Shown here one piece after another: positions 10,801 through 21,400 of a stretch of 26,451 bases of DNA (positions are counted from its first letter, which is position 1; each line of letters opens with the position of its first letter). The notes below the pieces were generated by a model. That model had not been told where the DNA came from and ran no database searches. It saw only the letters and a list, made by a program, of their open reading frames with translations. The DNA lies in assembly GCA_009731375.1 (NCBI GenBank), contig BJOX01000091.1, positions 221,444-247,894 on the forward strand, written 5' to 3'. The stretch is from Paulinella micropora. Lineage: Eukaryota; Cercozoa; Imbricatea; Euglyphida. The position numbers were made by a program, and so were the translations under genes.

Positions 10801-13800
10801 TGTCTGGGGGCTCTCAGAACGCGCCAATCTACAGGAGATCGCCTCCAAAATGAGCGGTCTTGGTCTGGTGGTCCCGGTAATGGAGTGGCAAGGCCAGCGA
10901 ATGTCTCGTCACCTGGAGCTGGTCTACGAGGACGATGACAGCAGGCAGACGGCGTTGCAGCAACTCAAACATCTCAAATTCTTCGGCAGAGGGGTCAATG
11001 TGGCCCTTGGGCGCAGGTTCAGGGACAGGGAACGTGTCCGAAGGCTTATTCGCATCCATCTGCGTGGGGAAGCGGCGGTCCGGAAGGAGGAAGCTGCGAC
11101 GGGATATCGCGTCTTGCCTCTGCATGAAGAATGTGTCGATGATGTGCAGGTGGTGTCTTCGGAATTGGCTGCCGATGCACCTAAGTGTGTGTCTGAGTGT
11201 GCTGATGTGCATGTGGTGCCCCTGCATTCGGCGGCCAGTGCAGTGGGGGACCAACCTGCGCAAGCACCTGCAGAGGGGGGCAGCACGAGGGCGGAAGCCA
11301 AGCGCGGCCGTCGGGTCCGGAAACGAGCCAAGAAGCACCGCTCCAAGCAGTTCGATACCGGCTTCAAGCTACTCGTCGCGAGTCACAACTGGCAGGGTAA
11401 AACGGGATACGACAACGTAGGCACGGCGGAATGGGCATCATTCTACAAGCACGAGGGCTGGCTAGTCATCGGGGCTCAGGAGCACCGCATGGGCAAGAAG
11501 CAACTTTCCAAATGCAGCCTGGATGGATTCCGGATTTTTGGAAAACCTGCGGAGGTCAGCGAGAAAAATCGCTGCAAGGGTGGGGTTCTATTCGCGGTGG
11601 CTAACTTCCTTGGTCCGTATTGCAACCTGGTGTCAGCCCCCGTCGACCACCGGCAGCAAGTGTGGCTGCGTATCGCCTCGGGTGTTACCGGCGCTCAGGA
11701 TATCTATGTGGGCAACGGCTACTTTCCCCAGGAAACGCAGGAAGAAGAGTCGTCAGAGGCGTATGCGGCCTGGCAGGCAGCTATAGCTTTTTTTGGAGCC
11801 AAAGGTCTTGTGGTCACGGTGGCGGATGCCAACGCGAAGCTCGGGCCGGCATGCAGCCGAAAAGAGGAGGGCATCGTCGGTCAGCACGGGGAGGTCGATG
11901 ATAAGGGAGCACCGGTACGTTCGGAGAACGGCAAGAGACTCGCGGCTGTCCTCGTCGCTACGGGCCTGCGAAATCTGAGCGGCTTCTCGTGCCCAGTGGA
12001 AGGGTCCTACTGGTGGTCCCGGCGTGAGCAGCGCGGCATGGGCACAGGCAAGCACCTCCTCGATTACATCTGCGCGTCGCCTGGCTTGGCATCTGGAGCA
12101 AAGTTCGGAGTATGCGAAGATGATCTTGATACGGACCACAAGGCAGTATGGGCCGAACTGACGTGGAGCGGCCAGCGCCGGCCAAAGCGGGCTGCGAAAC
12201 CTTACAGGTCCTTTCGTGTTGATAAGCTTATTGGTGCTGGTGTCTCGGGTAATGATCACGCTGCGAAGCAAGCGCTGGATTATCTACGCGACAAGTTCGA
12301 TGACGTATTCCAGCATTGCCTACAGAAGCTTGGAGTGCATCAGCTGCCTGAGCTTGACCTATCGGGTGGTGCCGACAGCCAACGGGTGGTAGATGACGTC
12401 ACCGAGCGAGTGGCGCAGTCCTTCCGAATGGCGGCGCACCGGGTCCTTGGCTCCAGATGTATACGACCCCGTTTCACCAACAATTGGTTCGACGGGGAGC
12501 TAAAGGAGCTCATTCAGCAGCGCCGGGAGGCCTACGCAGCATACAGGAGGGATGAATCGAATGCGGAAGCCCGTCTGAATTGGCTACGGCTCCGCAAGCA
12601 AATTCGGAAGGCAACTCGGGCCAAGAAGTCCGCCTCCTTCAAGCAAGTGCAGGAAGAAGCGGTCAAATGTCAACGCGAGCAATCCTCAAAGCGCTTTTGG
12701 CTACTCGCGAAGCGGCTTGGCGGGGCACGCAGAACGAAGGTCTCCGCGCCGGTGCAAAGGGAGGATGGCTCACTGGCGTGTACGCTGCCGGAAAAGGTCG
12801 CTCGGTGGGAGGAATTTCGGAAAAATTCGGTGAAGCCACGGGAAAATCCGGCAAGTGCGGCTGTTGTGGTGGAGTGCTGTGCAGAAGCAGGCTCGCTGGA
12901 GTGGGAGGAAGCCGAAGCTAAGCGGCAGTTCCACTGGAACGATCGCTTCAGAGATGAGGTGGCCCGGGCTATGAAGGAGCACGAAGTAGGTGAAGACACT
13001 TGCGAAGAGCTGGACAAGCCGTTCACGCAAGAGGAGGTCCTTGCAAGGCAACGTGCCCTGAATAACCACAAACCTTGTGGCGAGGACAAAGTGAAGAACG
13101 AGATGCTCAAGTATGGCGGCGCCTACATCAATGGCTACTTAACGCAGTACTTCAACTGGATTCGAGAAGCCGAGAGGACTCCAAAAGCTTGGGGCAAGGG
13201 AATCATCGTCAATATCCCCAAGGGTGGGGATCCTACGGATCCTGACAACTGGAGGGATATCTCGATTATTAGTTGCCTTGGTAAGCTGTATCTGTCCTTA
13301 TTAGCTACTCGTCTAACGCTCTTCGTGGATGGCCCGGATAAGCTACGTCCAGAGCAGGGAGGCTTCCGCCCGGGGCGTCGCACTACGGATCAGGTCTTTA
13401 CCCTTTGGCAGAGGTTGAAGGGGCGTCAGCAGCAGAAGCGGGAGTCGTATGTCCTGTTCGTCGATCTACGCAAGGCTTTCCCGTCTGTTTGGAGAGATGG
13501 CCTATTTGAGAGGCTCTGGAAGCTGGGTGTAAGGGGCAAGTTCTGGCGCACGCTACGCAGGTGCTACGAGCAGACTTCGTCGCAAGTGCTAGTTGATGGA
13601 GCACTCACCCCCGAAGTACTGGAGGGTGTAGGCGTCCAACAGGGGTCCCCTCTCTCTCCCACACTCTTCAACGTCTTTATGGATGAGCTGTGTGATCGGC
13701 TGGCGAGTGCCCTCAAGATCACGGATGTGAAGCGGCTGAACGACATCAAGGCACTTCTATACGCGGACGACGTGGCCCTCATCGCTCACAGTCGCACCGA

Positions 13801-15554
13801 GCTCCAGAAGATGGTCAATGTTGTGGCCAAGTTCGCGGAAGATTACCGGCTGGAAGTCAACTTGAAGCCCGGCAAGACGGAAATCATGCCCATTTACACG
13901 TCGAGCAAGGCGAAACGACCAAGTATCAGGGAGCGAGGTGAGCCCGTGGTGTGGTTTCGCGGCCAGAAGCTTTGTGTCACCAGTCAGTACAAGTACCTGG
14001 GAGTGGTTATCACCGACGACCTGAAGTGGAAGGAGCAGGCCCTGCGGGCTACGCGTGTCACTGAAGTCGCCACCGCAGGTTGGTACTCTTTGTGGTGTGC
14101 AGGTGAGATACAAGCTAGGTATCGTCTCATGTGCTGGAATCAACTTGTGGGGGCCAAGCTGAAGTACGCCTTCGATGTCTGGCGTGCCCCCGTATCGCAG
14201 CTCACCAAGCTGGAGGCAGCAATGCTGCGCCCCATGAGGATGATTCTCGGCATCAGCCCTAAGACAAGCAAGTGGATTACACTCTTTCTGGCGCGCTCTT
14301 TGAGTGCGGAGCGTTTGCGGCGGGCGGCGCAACTGAAGTTCTATGGACGGCTGCGTGTTCTACCGGAGAAGCGATTTCCTGTCATCGCATCTCAAGTCAA
14401 ATCCGACTGGACTGCGGAGGCCGAAGGCGCTATCAGGGACTCAATGGATCTACAACAAGGGCTTCAGGAGCTCCTAAATAGCTCAGAGAAGGACCTCGAG
14501 GGTTGGTGTTCGACTGTGGACAAGTGGGCCCTTCAGCAGGACGTCAAGATGGTGCAGCAACTGATGTGGGACAAGCGAGAGGCAGGCAGCGATCTTACTG
14601 ATGGCCTGCGAGTCATCCTAAGACAAGTCTTTGGAACTAAAAAGGTCCCAAGATGGGTAGCCCTTGATGATGCGCATTATAATCTGCTTCGGAGAAGGTT
14701 GCTCAGCTGCAACAACCGCCTTCGGTTGTACCGCAGCAAGTTGGTCAGTGGCATGTCCCCTCGCTGCTTCTGTTGTCATGATGATGTCAATGAGTCCCTT
14801 GCGCACTTCTTATGGGATTGCCCCATGCATGAGGGGAGACGTAAGCAGCTGTTGCTGAGTATGCAGAGGCTCGGTGGCATGGCTGTGGGGGGTGCTGAGG
14901 GGGATGGAGGGAGTGAGGAGGGTGGTGAGGTCGTAGGCGGTGAGGTTGTGGTGGAGGATGTGTTGCTTGGGCGGGAGCGGGAGGGCTCTGTGCGGCAGAG
15001 TTGGGATGATATGTCGCCTGTGGATCAATCACGATTGTTTTGTAAGTTTTTTCAGGGGAAGTCGCGCTTCCGCAGTAACTTTAGGCTTGCTGCGTTGTTA
15101 GGGGTTACAGCGTTGCGTCCCCCTCCAAAGTTGGATGTGTTGTTTGGATCATATGTGTCTGAGTGTTGGTCTGCTAGGGAGGGTAAAAGGGAGGAGCTTG
15201 GGGTGGAGGATGGGGGCGAGGAGGTGATTGACCTCACTGAGGTTCCATCAGCTTCTGTCCCACCCTCTCCCCCAAGTGACGTTGATGTTGCGCGGCGCGG
15301 CCGTCCGCGCAGTGTGGACGTCCTGGCTAGAGAGAGGGGTTCGGGAGCGCAGCGTAGTGTCTCCGAGTTCTTCTCTTCAGCTAACACCCTCGCATCTAGC
15401 TCTTCATGCACTTCACAGCCCCCATCTGCCCCTGCTGTTGCTGTTGCTGCTATGTCTGTTTGGTGTTCTGACAATGCGTTGGGATCGGCTGACCCCGGTG
15501 GCCCAATGGGCACATGTCCAGGATCTGGATCTGATGCTATAGTCTGAGGAAGCC

Positions 15555-15630
<76 letters not shown>

Positions 15631-15934
15631 TGGACACCGTGATAGCCCAGTGGTCAAGTTCTACCATCTGGGCCCTGTCGCCAGTTCGATTCCCGTCGGT
15701 GCCACCAGTATTTTCATTGAACATAATTCCCGTCGGTGCCACCAGTATTTTCATTGAACATACCGGTCCGTCTGGAAGTGTTGGAACTGCCCTTACGGGG
15801 GTGTCATTAGAGCCTATCGTCAATTCTTCGTACTCCCCTCGGGTGAGANNNNNNNNNNACTGCCCTCACGGGTGAGACGATGGAGGCACATGTGCAGAAA
15901 TGCATTCGCCATTGACAGAGAAGCACTATTATTA

Positions 15935-15989
<55 letters not shown>

Positions 15990-16018
15990 CATTATTATTA
16001 TTCTTCTTCTTATTCTTC

Positions 16019-16084
<66 letters not shown>

Positions 16085-16407
16085 GTGGACACCGTGATAG
16101 CCCAGTGGTCAAGTTCTACCATCTGGGCCCTGTCGCCAGTTCGATTCCCGTCGGTGCCACCAGTATTTTCATTGAACATACCGGTCTATTTCTGGACCAG
16201 TATTTTCATTGAACATACCGGCCCGTCTGGAAGTGTTGGAACTGCCCTTGCGGGGGTGTCATTAGAGCTTATCGTCAATTCTTCGTACTCCCCTCACGGG
16301 TGAGACGATGGAGGCGCATGTGCAGAAATGCATCAGCCATTGACAGAGAAGCACTATTATTATTATTATTATTATTATTCTTATTATCATTATCATTATC
16401 ATCATCA

Positions 16408-16447
<40 letters not shown>

Positions 16448-16584
16448 GATTCTGATTCTGATTCTGATTCTTATTCTTATTCTCATTCTTATTCTCCTCC
16501 TGCTCCTTCTCCATCTCCTCCTCCTTCTCCTTCTCCTTCTCCTGCATCTACTCCTCCTCCTTCTCCTCCTCCTTCTCCTCCTCC

Positions 16585-16662
<78 letters not shown>

Positions 16663-16953
16663 TCTTATTCTCCTCCTCCTTCTCCATCTCCTCCTTCTTC
16701 CCTCCTGCTTCTTCCTTCCTGCTTCTTCCTTCCTGTTCCTTCCTGCTTCCTTCCTGCTTCCTCCTTCCTGCTCCCTCCTTCCTGCGCCCTCCCTCCCCCC
16801 CTTCCCCCCCTTCTTTCCCTCTTTCCCTCTTTTCTTCTTTCTTCTTTCTTCTTTCTTCTTCTTCTTCTTCTTCTTCTTCTTTCTTTTTTCTTTCTTCTTT
16901 CTTCTTCTTCTTCTTCTTTTTTTTTCATTCTTTCTTTCTTCTTTCTTCTTCTT

Positions 16954-16984
<31 letters not shown>

Positions 16985-17120
16985 TTCTTCTTCTTTTTTT
17001 TTTTTTCTTTTTTTCTTCCCTTCCTTCCCTTCCTTTTCTTCCTTTTCTTCCTTTTCTTTCTTTTCTTTCTTTTCTTTCTTTCTTTCTTTCTTTTTCTTTT
17101 TCTTTCTTTTTCTTTCTTTT

Positions 17121-17156
<36 letters not shown>

Positions 17157-18372
17157 TGTTCTTCTTGTTCTTCTTGTTCTTCTGTTCTTCTTGTTCTTCT
17201 TGTTCTTCTTCTTGTTCTTCTTGTTCTTCTTCTTGTTCTTCTTCTTGTTCTTCTTCTTGTTCTTCTTCCTGTTCTTCTTCCTGTTCTTCTTCCTGTTCTT
17301 GTTCTTGTTCTTGTTCTTGTTCTTGTTCTTGTTCTTGTTCTTGTTCTTGTTCTTGTTCTTCTTGTTCTTGTTCTTCTTGTTCTTCTTCTTCTTGTTCTTC
17401 TTCTTCTTGTTCTTCTTCTTCTAATTCTTCTTGTTCTTCTTGTTCTTCTTCTTCTTCTTGTTCTTGTTCTTGTTCTTCTTCTTCTTCTTCTTCTTCTTCT
17501 TCTTGTTCTTCTTCTTCTTGTTCTTCTTCTTGTTCTTCTTGTTCTTCTTGTTCTTCTTGTTCTTCTTCTTCTTGTTCTTCTTCTTCTTCTTCTTGTTCTT
17601 CTTCTTGTTCTTCTTCTTGTTCTTCTTCTTGTTCTTCTTCTTGTTCTTCTTCTTGTTCTTGTTCTTCTTGTTCTTCTTGTTCTTCTTCTTCTGTTTCTTC
17701 TTCTTCTGGTTCTTCTTGTTCTTCTTGTTCTTCTTGTTCTTCTTCTCCTTCTTCTTCTTCTTCTCCTTCTTCTTCTTCTTCTTCTTGTTCTTGTTCTTCT
17801 TCTTGTTCTTCTTCTTGTTCTTCTTCTTCTTGTTCTTCTTCTTCTTGTTCTTCTTCTTGTTCTTCTTCTTGTTCTTCTTCTTCTTCTTCTTGTTCTTCTT
17901 CTTCTTGTTCTTCTTCTCCTTGTTCTTCTTGTTCTTCTTCTCCTTGTTCTTCTTGTTCTTCTTGTTCTTCTTGTTCTTCTTGTTCTTCTTCTTCTTGTTC
18001 TTCTTCTTCTTGTTCTTCTTCTTCTTGTTCTTCTTCTTGTTCTTCTTGTTCTTCTTCTTGTTCTTCTTCTTGTTCTTCTTCTTGTTCTTCTTCTTCTTGT
18101 TCTTGTTCTTCTTGTTCTTCTTGTTCTGGTTCTTCTTCTTCTGGTTCTTCTTGTTCTTCTGGTTCTTCTGGTTCTTCTTCTTCTTCTTCTTCTTCTTCTT
18201 CTTCTTCTTCTTCTTCTTCTTCTTCTTCTTGTTCTTCTTGTTCTTCTTGTTCTTCTTGTTCTTCCTTCTTTGTTCTTCCTCCTCCCTCCTCCCTCCTTGT
18301 TCTTCTTGTTCTTCCTTCTTTGTTCTTCCTTCCCTCCCTTCCTTTTCCCTCCCTCCCTCTTCCCTCCCTCCC

Positions 18373-18424
<52 letters not shown>

Positions 18425-21400
18425 NNNNNNNNNNNNNNNNNNNNNNNNNNNNNNNNNNNCCCCCCCCCCCCCCTCCCCCCCCCCTCCCTCCCTCCTCCAT
18501 CCCTCCCTCCCTCCTTCCTCCTCGACCATTCGCACAAGCGCTAGCAGTAAGCTGAAGTTACCTCCCTTGCACAGACAACGACTGCTGCTGCTACAATCCA
18601 AACCCGAAGAAGCGATGTTGAAAGTAACGTGTAGCCCATAGAGGACGCATCCTAAGAAAAACATGATGGATGCTGATCAAACACATGAATATGTCTTAGT
18701 ACCAGTAGGGAAGTTAATATAATTTTTTTCAGCCTCCGGAGGAGTCATTCCCAGAGCCAATGCCCACTCCTGGCACTCGGTCAGCGTCCTGGCTGGATTG
18801 ACACAGCGACCTGTTTCCTGAAAACCCGACGAGTTCCCTGCATCGCTGGCCATATACCCCGGCGGCACGCGCGAAGATACAGACAGCCCTTGCCAGATGG
18901 GACACAGGCAACTATAGCTGGGATTGCAGGAGATGTCGCTTGCCATGTTTGTATTGAACAAGTATGAAATTTCTAGAGGTGAACTACCGGATGCGATCAT
19001 GCAACCTGCAGAGAAGAAAACCATACCTCAAACAAAATCTTGAGGCAAATATGCGTGCGCCTGAAGAGAATGCAACTAAAATAAAGACATGCACCTAGCT
19101 GCACTGTTCAGAATCTGACCCGCTGGCCGATCGTCCCAAGAACCAACCATCAAGTTGAAAGTAGCGTCCTGTAAGAGCACTAGCTGCAGACACTGTTCCT
19201 GATCACTGGCTGGGACTGAGCAGAAACTCGTGATTCGAAGGATATACGCTAGCTTAGACCCGGGACAAAACACTGACTCGTCTTCGCAAGGCTTCTTGAC
19301 GCCTCCACTGCAATAAAACCCAGGAGGACAGACCTCGATGCTCGTACGTCCTGAAGCAAACATTCATTGATATATATATATATATATACATATATAATAT
19401 ACATATTTATAATATAATATAATTTTTGCTTTTGCATGCGAACCACAGCTATGTGGTCACAATATTAGATTTTAGCGATAATAGATTTTAGCGATAATGA
19501 CCTCCTCCGCAAAGACAAGTGTTTATTTCAGTGCAGTCTTCATTCGTGGGAAAGTAGTTGAAGTATAGAGAGCCTTGATACATAAAACAACCTGCATAGT
19601 GCACATGAAGCATATATGAAGCGCCATCAAGCTACAAGCACAAGCTAGCACAAATGTCAATGCAGACCTGTCACCGCAACATAACGGTCTTCGCTTGCTG
19701 TCACATCTGGCAGTCCAAGCAGCATCGCCCACTCGTTACATTCCGCTGCGGTCTTCGCGGGCTGCGCACAAGTGCCAGTTTCCTGAAAAACAGCGCCCGC
19801 TCCCTGGCCGGTGGAGTAGTATCCAGGCGGCACAACGGTCGGCTGTGACGACTGGGGCGGACAGTACACCGACACATCCCCGCATGGCTGCTTTGCGCCT
19901 GCGTTGCAATAAAAGCCTTCTGGACACTCGGCAAGGCTCGAACCACCTAGTAAGAAATATACGAGCTTGAACCTTTATCACATACACTGTCACTGAGGAA
20001 GCGTTCGAACGCATATTGAGCGACAATTCGCACAAGCAGTAAGCTGAAGAAGCGCTTGAACGCATATTGAGCGACCATTCGCACAAGCGCTAGCAGTAAG
20101 CTGAAGTTACCTCCCTTGCACAGACAACGACTGCTGCTGCTACAATCCAAATCCGAAGAATAAATGTTGAAAGTAACGTGTAGCCCAAAGAGGACGCATC
20201 CTAAGAAAAAACATGATGGATGCTGATCAAACACATGAATATGTCTTAGTACCAGTAGGTATGTCATAATATCTTTTTTCAGCCTCCGGAGGAGTCATCC
20301 CCAGAGCCAATGCCCACTCCTGGCACTCGGTCAGCGTCCTGGCTGGATTGACACAGCGACCTGTTTCCTGAAAGCCCAACGAGTCCCCTGCATCGCTGAC
20401 CGTATACCCCGGCGGCACGCGCGAAGATACAGACAGCCCTTGCCAGATGGGACACATGCAACTATAGCTGGTACTACAGGAGATGCCGCTTGCCATGTTG
20501 GTATTGAACAAGAATAAATATTCTGATGTAAATTCATCCAATGCCGAGATGCAACCTGCAGAGAAGAAAACCATACCTCAAACAAAATCTTGAGGCAAAT
20601 ATGCGTGCGCGAGAATGCAACTAAAATAAAGACATGCACCTAGCTGCACTGTTCAGAATCTGACCCGCTGGCCGATCGTCCCAAGAACCAACCACCAAGT
20701 TACCAACGTTGAAAGTAGCGTCATGTAAGAGCACTAGCTGCAGACACTGTTCCTGATCACTGGCTGGGACTGAGCAGAAACTCGTGATTCGAAGGATATA
20801 CGCTAGCTCAGACCCGGGACAAAACACTGACTCGTCTTCGCAAGGCTTCTTGACGCCTCCACTGCAATAAAACCCAGGAGGACAGACCTCGATGCTCGTA
20901 CGTCCTGAAGCAAACATTCATTGATATATATATATATATATATACATATATATAATATACATATTTATGTATAATATAATATAATTTTTGCTTGTGCATC
21001 CGAACCACAGCTATGTGGTCACAATATTAGAATTTTAGCGATAATAGATTTTAGCGATAATGACCTCCTCCGCAAAGACAAGTGTTTATTTCAGTGCAGT
21101 CTTCATTCGTGGGATGTTCGTTCAAGTATAGAGAGCCTTGATACATAAAACAACCTGCATAGTGCACATGAAGCATATATGAAGCGCCATCAAGCTACAA
21201 GCACAAGCTAGCACAAATGTCAATGCAGACCTGTCACCGCAACATAACGGTCTTCGCTTGCTGTCACATCTGGCAGTCCAAGCAGCATCGCCCACTCGTT
21301 ACATTCCGCTGCGGTCTTCGCGGGCTGCGCACAAGTGCCAGTTTCCTGAAAAACAGCGCCCGCTCCCTGGCCGGTGGAGTAGTATCCAGGCGGCACAACG

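Noticed and set aside
10829-15657. Minus-strand frames opposite the LINE
   Set aside because: Shadows of a GC-rich coding strand; none has recognisable motifs, while the + frame has all LINE motifs in order.
15633-15707. Functional tRNA gene
   Set aside because: Poor D and T stems, identical heads in dispersed copies, and a conserved body with (ATT)n tail show a SINE instead.
16328-18641. Very long open frames of Ser/Cys, Leu or Glu/Gln on both strands
   Set aside because: They are direct translations of TTC/TTG and related repeats, open in several frames at once, and run through N.
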